From positions 310,001 to 374,000 of the forward strand of contig NZ_VTTO01000001.1 of assembly GCF_008364825.1 (NCBI RefSeq): DNA of 64,000 nt, in the 5' to 3' direction. The position numbers and the translations under genes are program-made. Every line of letters starts with the position of its first letter. Position 1 is the stretch's first letter. The notes under the pieces are model-generated. The model worked only from the letters and a program-made list of their open reading frames with translations. It did not search any database and was not told where the DNA came from. Positions 9,008 to 16,861 of the stretch are shown here, in pieces. Source of the DNA: Azospirillum sp. B21 (GTDB lineage: Bacteria > Pseudomonadota > Alphaproteobacteria > Azospirillales > Azospirillaceae).

Positions 9008-9525
9008 CACTTGATCCTCCTGACCACCTGCTGGGTTCCACCGTCCAGCAGAACCCTCAGCTTTTCGCGCGCCCGGGCCAGCCGCGACATCACCGTCCCG
9101 ATCGGCAATTCAAGAACCTCCGCCACCTCGCGGTAGGACAGCCCCTCCATTCCCGTCAGCAGCAGGATGGTGCGGTGTTCGTCGCTCAACTGCGCAAAGG
9201 CACGAGCGAAGTCGCGCACTGCCCCGCGGTCGGCCGGCGGTGCGCTCAGTGCCAGATCGTCGGCCAAATCCTCCACCGGCACCTCTGCCCCGCGCCGCCG
9301 CCGCCCACGCTGGCCGGAGATGTGCAGGTTGTGAAGTATGGTCATCAGCCAGCCGCCGAGCTTCGACGGGTCGCGCAGCGCATGGCGGTTGGCCAGCGCC
9401 TTTTCCACGCAGTCCTGTACCAGATCGTCGGCGTCGGAGCGGTTGCCCACCAGGGCGGTGGCATAGCGCCGAAGCCGCGGCACATGGTCGGCGATGGCGC
9501 GGTCATCGATATCGGGCGGGCTCAT
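9007..9525 (-). CDS. ECF family RNA polymerase sigma factor
   Basis: Directs RNA polymerase to a small regulon when released by its anti-sigma factor. The product has sigma region 2 ('DADDLVQDCVEKALANRHAL', 'LGGWLMTILHNLHI') and region 4 with the helix-turn-helix 'LSYREVAEVLELPIGTVMSR'. The chosen start (MSPPDIDDR) gives 172 residues. An ATG at 9558 would add 11 residues, but it sits on the -10 of a promoter-like sequence (CGTC at 9559-9562), so the shorter form is preferred. It is co-transcribed with the anti-sigma gene downstream. Confidence 0.88.
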   Translation of the reverse strand: MSPPDIDDRAIADHVPRLRRYATALVGNRSDADDLVQDCVEKALANRHALRDPSKLGGWLMTILHNLHISGQRGRRRRGAEVPVEDLADDLALSAPPADRGAVRDFARAFAQLSDEHRTILLLTGMEGLSYREVAEVLELPIGTVMSRLARAREKLRVLLDGGTQQVVRRIK

Positions 9526-9558
9526 CAAAGATCCGGGAAGGGCGTCGTCACCGGTCAT

Positions 9559-9584
9559 GACGCCCCGCCCTGCCGTTTTATTCC
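9559..9584 (-). promoter_or_regulatory. ECF-type promoter, likely autoregulatory
   Basis: On the minus strand GGAAT (9584-9580), a 17-base spacer and CGTC (9562-9559) match the usual ECF layout of GGAA-type -35 and CGTC-type -10. It sits just ahead of the sigma gene, as expected for self-activation. Confidence 0.5.
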
Positions 9585-9600
9585 GGCCGCCGCCATCGAA

Positions 9601-11046
9601 TCACTGACCCGGCGAGGAGAAGCCGGCCTTGCCGTCGAAATTGCAGAGGTTCTCGGTCTGGGTGAAGTCGATCCCGGCCTCTGCCAGCCGCCCCAGCAAC
9701 TCGACGATGGCCCCGTGCTGCACCGGCCCGCCATGCGCCAGGAAGCGGCAGCGCCAATGATCGGTGCAGAAGACGTCGGCGTTGCCGTCCGGCCAGACCC
9801 GCTGCGAGCGGTTGGAGATGCTGGCGAGCGTCAGCGCCTCGGTCGACAGCGGCAGCACCAGCTCCGCCAGATCGTCGGGCAGGCCGCCGGACCATTGCAG
9901 GAAGACGTCGACCCCCACCAGTTCCTTGAGCGCGCGAACGCGCGGCGCCAGCCGGTTCAGCCCGTCATAGGCGGGCCGCATGGTGGAGTAACCGACCGGC
10001 GGCATAGTGACGGGGGTCTGACCCAGCCGCTCCACCACCGCCTCGGCGAAGGCGTTGGTGCCGGCGCGCACCCGGCCCAGACCGCGGGCGTAGATGTCGG
10101 CGGTATGGATGCCGTCCTCAATGGTCTTCAGCCACGCATTGTGGATGCGCGCGGCGATGTCGCCCTGGCCGATATGGACCAGCATCATCACCGCGGCCAT
10201 CAGCAGGCCGGACGGGTTGGCGATCCCCTGCCCCGCGATCATCGGGGCGGAACCGTGGATCGCCTCGAACATGGCGCAGGTCTCGCCGATGTTGGCGGAA
10301 CCGGCCAGCCCGACCGAGCCGGTCAGCTGAGCGGCGATGTCCGACACGATGTCGCCGTACAGGTTCAAGGTGACGATGACGTCGAAGCGCTCCGGCTGGT
10401 CGGCAAGCCGGGCGGCGCCGATGTCGACGATCATGTGGTCGGCTTTGATCTCCGGATAATCGGCGGCGATCTCATAGAAGATTTTCAGGAACAGCCCGTC
10501 CGTCATCTTCATGACGTTGTCCTTGACGAAGGCCGTCACCTTTTGCCGGTGGTTGGAGCGGGCGAAGTCGAAGGCGTAGCGCACGATGCGCTCCGACCCC
10601 GGACGCGAGATCAGCTTCACCGACTGGATCACGTCGTCAGTCTGCCGGTGCTCGATGCCGGCGTAGAGGTCCTCCTCGTTCTCGCGGATGATGACGACGT
10701 CCATCCGCGGGTGCCGGGTCCGCACATAGGGGTGGTATGACACGCAGGGACGGACGTTGGCGAACAGGCCCAACGTGGTGCGGGCGACGACGTTCAGCGA
10801 CTTGTTGCCGTATCCCTGGGGCATGGTGATCGGCCCCTTGAGAAAGACGCGCGTGCGGCGGATCGAACCCCAGCCGGCGGCATCCAGCCCGCCGGGGTGG
10901 CCGCGCTTGTAGACTGCCTCGCCCGCCGGCACCTCTTCCACCTTCAGCCGCGCACCGGCGGCAGTCATCACATGGAGCACCGCGTCCGTGATCTCTGGGC
11001 CGATGCCGTCGCCGCGGGCGACCGTGACGGGGGTGATATCGCGCAT
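9601..11046 (-). CDS. Isocitrate dehydrogenase, Thermus/Rickettsia-type long subfamily
   Basis: Member of the beta-decarboxylating dehydrogenase family that converts isocitrate to 2-oxoglutarate. The 481-residue product begins MRDITPVTVARGDGIGPEIT. It shows 'RENEEDLYAGIEHRQTDDVI' with the catalytic Tyr, 'TAFVKDNVMKMTDGLFLK' with the catalytic Lys, the metal-binding 'LNLYGDIVSDIAAQLTGSVG', and the cofactor loop 'EAIHGSAPMIAGQGIANPSG'. About 140 residues after the core form the C-terminal extension typical of the Thermus/Rickettsia-like enzymes. NAD versus NADP use cannot be fixed by eye. GGAG stands about nine bases before the ATG. It is not closely related to the icd at 4334-5557. 3-isopropylmalate or tartrate dehydrogenase activity is a less likely alternative. 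Confidence 0.87.
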   Translation of the reverse strand: MRDITPVTVARGDGIGPEITDAVLHVMTAAGARLKVEEVPAGEAVYKRGHPGGLDAAGWGSIRRTRVFLKGPITMPQGYGNKSLNVVARTTLGLFANVRPCVSYHPYVRTRHPRMDVVIIRENEEDLYAGIEHRQTDDVIQSVKLISRPGSERIVRYAFDFARSNHRQKVTAFVKDNVMKMTDGLFLKIFYEIAADYPEIKADHMIVDIGAARLADQPERFDVIVTLNLYGDIVSDIAAQLTGSVGLAGSANIGETCAMFEAIHGSAPMIAGQGIANPSGLLMAAVMMLVHIGQGDIAARIHNAWLKTIEDGIHTADIYARGLGRVRAGTNAFAEAVVERLGQTPVTMPPVGYSTMRPAYDGLNRLAPRVRALKELVGVDVFLQWSGGLPDDLAELVLPLSTEALTLASISNRSQRVWPDGNADVFCTDHWRCRFLAHGGPVQHGAIVELLGRLAEAGIDFTQTENLCNFDGKAGFSSPGQ

Positions 11047-11151
11047 GCACTCACTCCAAGGGGACGCGCGACCGTAGACGGAAACCGGGGGATTTTTCAA
11101 TGGTTGGAGGCAGCGACGGATCGCAGCAACCGGCCGGCGGCGGCGGTGCGA

Positions 11152-11184
11152 CCCCCTCTTCCCGCCGAGGCGAGGAAGAGGGGG
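11152..11184 (-). terminator. Hairpin downstream of the multicopper oxidase gene
   Basis: CCCCCTCTTCC (11152-11162) and GGAAGAGGGGG (11174-11184) form a perfect 11-base-pair stem with an 11-base loop, just after the oxidase stop on the minus strand. There is no T tract, so it may be a Rho-assisted terminator or an mRNA-stabilising hairpin. Confidence 0.5.
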
Positions 11185-11194
11185 CGGCAACCGG

Positions 11195-13324
11195 TCAGTG
11201 ATGGGCTCCGGCAAGGCCGCCGCGGCCGTCCGGCACGCCGATGCTGACATTCTGCATCATGCCCTGGTCCTCGTGGTCGAGGATGTGGCAGTGCAGGACA
11301 TACTCGCCGATGAAGCGCTCGTAGCGGGTGCGGACGGTCACCTTGTAGGTGCCCTTCGGCGGCTCGGTGGAGCTGAGCGGCTGGCTGATGTCGCTCTTCA
11401 CCCAGATGGTGTCCTTCCACACGCCCTTCATGCCGGCATAGTCGGGATCGCCGGACCCGGCTTCGCTGACGTCGCGCCCGTCGGGGCCGATGATCGACAC
11501 GACCTGGAACGGGTTGACGTGGATGTGGAAGGGGTGGCTGACGAAGTAGGACTGCAGTTCCCACTGCTGGGCCGTGCCCAGCACCACCGGCCGGTCGACC
11601 ACGCCCGGCTGGTAGGCGGAAGCGCCCTTGGGGCCATAGGTGCCGTCGGGGTTCTGCACCACCTCGAAGCTGTTGGAGACCTGGAACAGCGGGTTGGTCC
11701 GCGTCGCACCCTTGGGCGGGATGTTGATGTAGAAGACCAGTTCCTGCTTGGGCTGGTGCACCACCTCATGCTCGGTGATCGGTGGATGGGCGGTGAAGCG
11801 GGTGAAGCGCGGGCAATAGGGGGTGTCGACCATCGTCTTGCCGCCCATTGCTTTCTCGGGGCAGCGGGCGTTCAGGTCGCCGATCACCTCCTTGGCGACG
11901 GCCGGCGCGTATTTCGTCGCGTTGACCGACAGTTGGCGGATGATCTCCTTCACCGGGTCCTTGACCACGCGGTCGCCGCGCACGCGGACGAAGCCGAGCA
12001 CGCCGGTTGAGGTCGCGGTCTGGTCGGGGCTGGCGTTGGCCGCCGACGGCTTGTTGACGACGCAGTAGATGCCGGGTTCGGGGAAATTGACCAGCAGGTC
12101 GTCGCGATAGCCGGGCTGCATCGGCACGCTGGTGCGCACCTGCCCCTCGGTCATGGTCAGGCCGTCCGCGGCGGCCAGGATGTAGGGGACCGGCTGCCCG
12201 GTGCAGCGTTCCTTGGCGAAGCGGTCCTGCTCGGCGGACGACAGGGTCTTCTCCCGCTGGAAGAAGTCGGTGACGTCGAGCTTGCGGAACTCCACCGTGA
12301 TGGGGGAACGCACGCCGCCATGGATCAGGCGCCAGCGTTCGGTCTCGCCGACCTTGGCATTGGCGAAGATCGGACGCACGCGGCCGTTGACGGTGGTGAA
12401 GCGCCCGGACTGCTCCCAGGTGCCCGGCCCGAACTGGTCATAAGACACGATCTCGCCCACCTCGCCCGGCGCGCAGCTCCAGTCGATGGTCTTCTTATCG
12501 GGATCGAGGTACTTCAGCTTGCCGTCCTTGGTGCAGGCGTAGGGGATCTGCTCGAACAGCAGGACCCGCTCGGTCATCGCCACGCCCTTGGGGCTCTTCA
12601 GCAGGGTGTCGAGATCGCCGTTGGCCTCGCGTGTCGGCGGGCGGTCGCCGCGGATGATCAGCGCCCCGGCCATGCCGCTGCCGACCTGCAGAGCGGTGGA
12701 GCCGTGGCGGTGCGGGTGGTACCAGAAGGTGCCCGCCGGATGATCGGCCGGGATGTTGTATTCATATTCGAACGCGACGCCGGGATTGATCGACACCAGC
12801 ACATTGTCGCTGTTGCCGGTCGGGCTGACCCAGACGCCGTGGCTGTGCAGGTTGGTGCCGTTGAAGCAGTGCGGGTTGTTGATGTCCGCCGACGCCTGAG
12901 TGTTGCAGTCGGGGTCGGGCGGCAGCTGGTTCTGCAGCTTGATGCGCACCGTGTCGCCCGGCGTCGCTTCGATGGTGGGGGCGACATAGGGGTGGTTGGG
13001 ATCGACATCGGTGCCGCGGTAGCTGCGCAGCCGCACCGGGTCGGGCCGCCCCTGCGCCGGGTTGCGGATGTAGCCGCCGGTGAAGGCCACGAACAGGTCG
13101 TAGTTGCGCACCTGGCCGGCATGCGGCCGGGGGGCCGCCTGCGGCTGGCGCAGCAGAAGCGAACCGGCGCGCGGCGAGGCCGAATTGTTCAGCAGCGGCG
13201 GATTGCCGAACGCCTCGCCGGCCGGCTCGGCACCGCCCTTGGCAGGAGCGGTTGCCGCCATGGCGGCTGGCGCCGCGCCCAGCGCCAGAGGCAGCAGCAC
13301 GCCTATTAAATATACATTCTTCAT
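11195..13324 (-). CDS. Exported multicopper oxidase
   Basis: Oxidises a substrate (phenolic, metal ion or similar) with reduction of O2 to water, in the periplasm. The 709-residue product has a signal peptide (MKNVYLIGVLLPLALG ... AMA, cut near residue 24). All four copper motifs are present: 'NLHSHGVWVS' (about 158-167), 'WYHPHRHG' (201-208), 'HPFHIHVNPFQV' and 'HCHILDHEDQGMM' near the C-terminus, so trinuclear and type 1 sites look complete. It is longer than CopA/CueO-like laccases owing to insertions between the cupredoxin domains. GGAG six bases before the ATG supports the start; an ATG at 13336 is less likely. It stands alone, so the substrate is not indicated. Confidence 0.88.
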   Translation of the reverse strand: MKNVYLIGVLLPLALGAAPAAMAATAPAKGGAEPAGEAFGNPPLLNNSASPRAGSLLLRQPQAAPRPHAGQVRNYDLFVAFTGGYIRNPAQGRPDPVRLRSYRGTDVDPNHPYVAPTIEATPGDTVRIKLQNQLPPDPDCNTQASADINNPHCFNGTNLHSHGVWVSPTGNSDNVLVSINPGVAFEYEYNIPADHPAGTFWYHPHRHGSTALQVGSGMAGALIIRGDRPPTREANGDLDTLLKSPKGVAMTERVLLFEQIPYACTKDGKLKYLDPDKKTIDWSCAPGEVGEIVSYDQFGPGTWEQSGRFTTVNGRVRPIFANAKVGETERWRLIHGGVRSPITVEFRKLDVTDFFQREKTLSSAEQDRFAKERCTGQPVPYILAAADGLTMTEGQVRTSVPMQPGYRDDLLVNFPEPGIYCVVNKPSAANASPDQTATSTGVLGFVRVRGDRVVKDPVKEIIRQLSVNATKYAPAVAKEVIGDLNARCPEKAMGGKTMVDTPYCPRFTRFTAHPPITEHEVVHQPKQELVFYINIPPKGATRTNPLFQVSNSFEVVQNPDGTYGPKGASAYQPGVVDRPVVLGTAQQWELQSYFVSHPFHIHVNPFQVVSIIGPDGRDVSEAGSGDPDYAGMKGVWKDTIWVKSDISQPLSSTEPPKGTYKVTVRTRYERFIGEYVLHCHILDHEDQGMMQNVSIGVPDGRGGLAGAHH

Positions 13325-13518
13325 GAAACGCTCCATCGGGAACCGGTCATGAAGCCTATTATGCGTCCTGAAAATTGTTAATTGTAACATTGTCACACGT
13401 TGAATCAGCGCCCCCCGGTCCCGCACCGCCTCCTGCCGGCCACGCCGGCCCGGGCGATGGCGGCTGGAACGTTTGAAACGCTGTGAACCGTTTTCGCGGC
13501 GGCGTTCAACCGTTCCAT

Positions 13519-13574
13519 CCGTTCACCGGGGGCCGTTCATCGGGGGCCGTTCACCGGGGGCCGCTCACCGGCGG
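13519..13574. repeat. Four tandem 14-base repeats running into a stop codon
   Basis: Units of the form CCGTTCACCGGGGG stand at 13519-13532, 13533-13546 (one change), 13547-13560 and 13561-13574 (CCGCTCACCGGCGG, diverged). The last unit includes the stop codon (13565-13567) of the minus-strand HTH gene. The rest of 13325-13564 shows no gene. Confidence 0.88.
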
Positions 13575-14293
13575 CGGGTGTAGGGCCCGTCCCCGCCCTG
13601 CCGTTCCAGCGCCGACCCGAGGTTCGGATACGGATCGCTGGGATTGTAGGTCCAGGGATAGACGCCCTTCGGCCCCTCGGCCTCCGGCCGGGCGAGGATG
13701 GCGGCGATGTCGTCCGGTTCGGGCCGCCGGCGCTCGCGGATCGCGCCGGGGACGCTGTCGTCGTCGAAATCGGAGACGGGCGAAGCGGGCATCTCGGCGG
13801 CCGGCGCGTCCGGGGCGGCGGGAACGGCGGCGCGGTTGCCGGGGGAGGTCTGGGCGGCGTCCGGCCGGTCGGCGCCGAAATCCTTCAGCAGGCCCAGCTT
13901 CTCGGCCAGCCAGCGCACGGTGCCGGGATCGCCGATGGACACCAGCCGTTCGATCTGCTCCGTCACCAGGGCGCGGAGCGAGGACAGGCGAAGCTCCGCC
14001 TCCCGGTTCAGTGCCTGCCTTTCCCACCAGACCCGATGGCGGAAATGCTGCGCGCCGTAATAGGCCCGCCACAGCGTGGTGCGGCTGCAGCCCATGGCAC
14101 GAGCGACCTGCTGGAAGGAAGCGCCGCGCGCCAGCATGCCGGCGGCCATGATCCACTGTTCCTCGTGAAAGCGCGAACCGGGGACGAGGGAGCCGTCGGG
14201 CGGAACCGGCGGCTCTTCGGCCCAGCAGGGGAAATTGTCGGCGGGACGGGAAGTGGAAATGGCGGCTTCGGCGGGGTTCAGGCAGTCGGGCAT
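13565..14293 (-). CDS. Helix-turn-helix protein of unknown function
   Basis: The 242-residue product has a central helix-turn-helix ('GASFQQVARAMGCSRTTLWR', about residues 58-77) preceded by 'RFHEEQWIMAAGML'. A helical segment follows ('LRALVTEQIERLVSIGDPGT'), and then a low-complexity Pro/Ala-rich and acidic C-terminal half. The HTH plus a helical oligomerisation segment is reminiscent of small terminase-like or transposase-like DNA-binding proteins, but no phage genes are near. It follows the oxidase gene upstream on the same strand with tandem repeats in between. Not recognised beyond the HTH. Confidence 0.65.
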   Translation of the reverse strand: MPDCLNPAEAAISTSRPADNFPCWAEEPPVPPDGSLVPGSRFHEEQWIMAAGMLARGASFQQVARAMGCSRTTLWRAYYGAQHFRHRVWWERQALNREAELRLSSLRALVTEQIERLVSIGDPGTVRWLAEKLGLLKDFGADRPDAAQTSPGNRAAVPAAPDAPAAEMPASPVSDFDDDSVPGAIRERRRPEPDDIAAILARPEAEGPKGVYPWTYNPSDPYPNLGSALERQGGDGPYTRRR

Positions 14294-14919
14294 GGGACGG
14301 CTCCTGGGTTGGGTGGGCGTGCACTCCTATTTCAGCGGGAAAATCGGCGATTTGGTAGGATAAAAATCATAATTTCTGGTATGGGCTTGTCCAGCAACCG
14401 AGCCGAGGCAGCACGGGCGCGAGCAGCAGGTGTCACCGCCATCGCCGGCCACCGCTCCGGCAGGCAACGAGCCGCACTTTTAGGGTGCGTTACACCATAA
14501 TGTTATACCGATATGGATGCATCACACTAACTGATACATCTCGTTACAAAGAGTCCGCCACTTGACCGAGCCCATCACCGAAGGGATTGAAGCGCAATCT
14601 GAGGGCACGGAGTATCATCAACGACAATCAGGAAGCCGAAAAGCTCATTCTGAGAGATTAAGATTATCAGCGATGCCAATTTCCGTCATACACATGCAAT
14701 ACACAAGAAATACTGCATCGAGAAATCATGCAATTGTGTTCCATACATTTTGAATACGACCGTATATTAATGACTTATTTTGGCACATATATTTGATTCT
14801 TTTTGAAACAATCATTTCGTTGATCTAAAAGCCGAATGGAACGATCTTTCACTTGCACCGGGCAGCGACGTCTTGTGTGCGTTGAATTGGCACTAATCAT
14901 AGAAACCAGGAGCATAGAA
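14294..14919. other. 626-base gene-poor, AT-richer gap
   Basis: Base composition falls clearly below the surrounding DNA from about 14500 to 14880. An open frame at 14562-14753 starts at TTG, lacks a ribosome binding site and resembles no family. No RNA gene or transposon end was recognised. It marks the left side of an accessory region. Confidence 0.6.
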
Positions 14920-15270
14920 ATGCGTTCTTCTTTCAAGGTTGGCATGATCGGCACCGTTCTGGCCATTGCGGCTTTTGCGGCCGGCGCCGCCCACGCCGAC
15001 ACCGTGGTCATCTCCTCCCACGCCAGCATCGGCGCCCCGGTGCAGAACCCCTCGTCCAGCATGACCTGGGCGGCGAACCCGACCACGGACAACCTGACGG
15101 TCCAGGTGGCGGGCAAGACCTGCACCCTGGTCAGCTCGGCCAAGGCCATCGGTGCCACCGGCTGCAACTATGCCCTGAACGTCGGCCCGGACGGCACGGT
15201 CACCGGCGCGCTGACCGCCGGCAACCCGGGCTGCACCCCGACCGCCCAGGTCGCCAGCAGCTGCAAGTAA
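14920..15270 (+). CDS. Small secreted protein, unknown function
   Basis: The 116-residue product has a clear signal peptide (MRSSFKVGMIGTVLAIAAFA ... AHA, cut near residue 27). The mature part of about 90 residues is rich in Ala, Thr, Ser and Val, with four cysteines (TCTLV, GCNYA, GCTPT, SCK) that could make two disulfides in the periplasm or outside the cell. CAGGAG (14907-14912) lies seven bases before the ATG. It is isolated: a gene-poor gap stands before it and a long inverted repeat after it. Its GC-rich coding use contrasts with the AT-richer upstream region. No family recognised; a secreted adhesin-like or inhibitor-like small protein is only a guess. Confidence 0.75.
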   Translation: MRSSFKVGMIGTVLAIAAFAAGAAHADTVVISSHASIGAPVQNPSSSMTWAANPTTDNLTVQVAGKTCTLVSSAKAIGATGCNYALNVGPDGTVTGALTAGNPGCTPTAQVASSCK

Positions 15271-15317
15271 TGCGGTAAGCATCGGCGGCATGGTTCGCGC
15301 CATCGCCGCCGATGACG

Positions 15318-15383
15318 ATCCGGCAAGCACCCCCGTTCTCGCGCTCCTCGCCGAGCCGACGCGGAGGGGGTGCTTGGCCGGAT
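15318..15383. repeat. Long inverted repeat downstream of the secreted protein gene
   Basis: ATCCGGC-AAGCACCCCC (15318-15334) pairs with GGGGGTGCTT-GGCCGGAT (15366-15383), a 10-base-pair perfect core extended by six more pairs beyond a bulge, around a 31-base loop. It could terminate the upstream gene, although no T tract follows, or be a mobile-element remnant. Confidence 0.6.
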
Positions 15384-15516
15384 TCACTGTGTTTGGGGGC
15401 GGCTGAAAGGTAAGCACATGCGAGGTGCGGCAAAGAGACGGGGTCACGGAGCTCTTTGCTTTTGACGCTAAAAGACACCACCTGTAGGAATCGACACAGC
15501 TTGTCGGAGGTCGATC

Positions 15517-15741
15517 ATGGGCACCCAGCGCAGACCGTTGGAGCATCGCAACAAGAAGACGGTCGGCACTGTCCGCGTCAGCCGTGACAGCGTAACCGGT
15601 CGCTTCGCGATGGCTGCACGCCCTGAGGCCGAACCGTCCTACAAGACGGAGACCGTCGAGCGCGTGAGGACGCTGGCGGAAGCCCCGGCTTCTGGAGAGG
15701 CGATGAACGGCGAAGACTATCTCCGCTGGTTAAACGGCTGA
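15517..15741 (+). CDS. Small 'TGRF' motif protein, probable antitoxin partner
   Basis: The 74-residue, basic product contains 'VRVSRDSVTGRFAMAARPEA' and ends MNGEDYLRWLNG. Short proteins with an R-x-x-x-TGRF motif are common in proteobacteria and are often unannotated. It lies seven bases ahead of a YafQ-like toxin coding region, the order and spacing of type II toxin-antitoxin pairs, so an antitoxin role is inferred from position only. CGGAGG about 10 bases before the ATG supports the start. Confidence is good that it is a gene, moderate for function. Confidence 0.6.
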   Translation: MGTQRRPLEHRNKKTVGTVRVSRDSVTGRFAMAARPEAEPSYKTETVERVRTLAEAPASGEAMNGEDYLRWLNG

Positions 15742-15748
15742 CATCCTC

Positions 15749-16098
15749 ATGGCGCCGCCCTCTGGAGCGTCGTTGCGCGCTTCGAACCAATCGAGGAATA
15801 CCAGAGGCTATACCGGCGCTACAGGGACGACCATCCGGAGATCGTCGAGGCGTTTCACACATTCGTCCGCTGCAAGATCGAACGCCCGCCCACCGATTTG
15901 CCGCGCAGCATGCGCGACCATCACCTTACCGGCGAGCTGTCCGGCTTCCGCGAATGCCATCTGGCGGCGGATATCCTGCTGATCTACACCGACAAGAACA
16001 ACGTCGTGCGACCGCTGCTGATCTGCCAGCATGATGATTTGTATGGGCCGCGCGGGAAGGCGTTGAAGAAGCGGGTGCGTGAATTCAGCGAGCGGTGA
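15749..16098 (+). pseudogene. YafQ/RelE-like mRNA interferase toxin with a frameshift at its start
   Basis: From 15742 the frame encodes a complete toxin-like protein: 'FEPIEEYQRLYRRYRDDHPE', then 'RDHHLTGELSGFRECHLAAD', 'ILLIYTDKN' and a C-terminal 'GPRGKALKKRV'. This matches the YafQ pattern D-H-x-L-x-G-x-x-x-x-x-R-E-C-H followed by LLIY. YafQ toxins cut mRNA on the ribosome. However, no ATG, GTG or TTG lies in this frame between the upstream stop (15741) and TTG 15898. The ATG at 15749 is one base out of frame, and adding one C to the CCC run at 15758-15760 would join it as M-A-P-P-L-W-S-V-V. So it is a one-base deletion, a sequencing error or a non-standard start. Confidence 0.6.
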
Positions 16099-16143
16099 AG
16101 CGGAACTTCGGCACCAAAAAGCCGGTGAGGGAGAGCAACGGAC

Positions 16144-16511
16144 ATGGCTACGGTAAAGGTCACCAAGGAAATGGCGGAAGACGCGCTCCGGGAGATCGAC
16201 TGGACGGCCGTGGACGCGACGACCGACGAAGAGATCGCGCGGCAAGTCGCCGGCAAACCCGATGCCGCCCCGATCCTGTCCGACGCCGACCTGGTTCGCG
16301 CGACCTTCGGCAGCGCGTGAAGGAGATTCGGGAGCGGCTGCGGTTGACCCAGCCGGCCTTCGCCGAACGCTTCGGCTTTCCCACGGCCAGCCTGCGCGAC
16401 TGGGAACAAGGCCGCCGCAAGTCGGACGCCGCGACCACGGCCTATCTGGCCGTGATCGAGCATGAACTGGAAGCGGTGATGCAGGCGCTGGAGAAGTCGC
16501 GTGCGGCTTGA
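16144..16511 (+). pseudogene. XRE/HigA-like HTH protein split by an apparent single-base deletion
   Basis: The first part (16144-16320, 58 residues) begins MATVKVTKEMAEDALREIDW and contains 'DATTDEEIARQVAGKPDAAP', the N-terminal arm of a common HigA/BrnA-like antitoxin family. The second part (to 16511) in another frame carries the XRE helix-turn-helix 'LRLTQPAFAERFGFPTASLR' and 'DWEQGRRKSDAATTAYL'. In homologues these form one protein of about 120 residues. Adding one base at 16309-16311 would join them as ...ATFGQRVKEIRERL... As it stands, a GTG at 16317 overlaps the first stop (GTGA), so separate translation of the HTH part is possible. It lies 46 bases after the toxin-like gene. Confidence 0.6.
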
Positions 16512-16861
16512 GGTTTGACTAACTCTCCGTTCCAGATGCGATAGGGTCACCCGTCTCGCCGCATCGGTATGCCCATCTAAGAACGCGGATCAAAATCTTG
16601 CTTTCGTGCGCTTAAGTTATTGATTTTTTCGGGCTATGAGAGGTTCTGATTGGCGCTCTAAACGTTGAACCGCCCTGAAGACCCTGTTAAGGAGGAGAAC
16701 GTGAAGAACTCTGAGACTTTGGCCTGCTGTCCTGATGCTCACTTAAAGTGCCTATCAGAACCTGGGTCTGGTGCGTTGAAGCCGTTGGTTTTCCCATGCT
16801 CGGACCAGTTCTGATCGACACTCTTACCGCCATCTGTGCAAAATACATCTGGAAGAGAAAC
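16512..16861. other. 350-base gene-poor gap
   Basis: No supported gene or hairpin was seen. Composition is AT-richer than the chromosome average here. It holds the 3' flank of the minus-strand gene that ends at 16862. Confidence 0.5.

Noticed and set aside
13519..13574. Tandem repeats as a CRISPR array
   Set aside because: Units of 14 bases are directly adjacent with no spacers, and no cas gene is present.
14562..14753. 63-codon open frame in the AT-rich gap
   Set aside because: Starts at TTG without a ribosome binding site and shows no protein-like pattern.
14772..14795. TTGGCACATATATTTGAT as a sigma-54 promoter for the secreted protein
   Set aside because: The GG to GC spacing is wrong; the -12 GC pair is missing.
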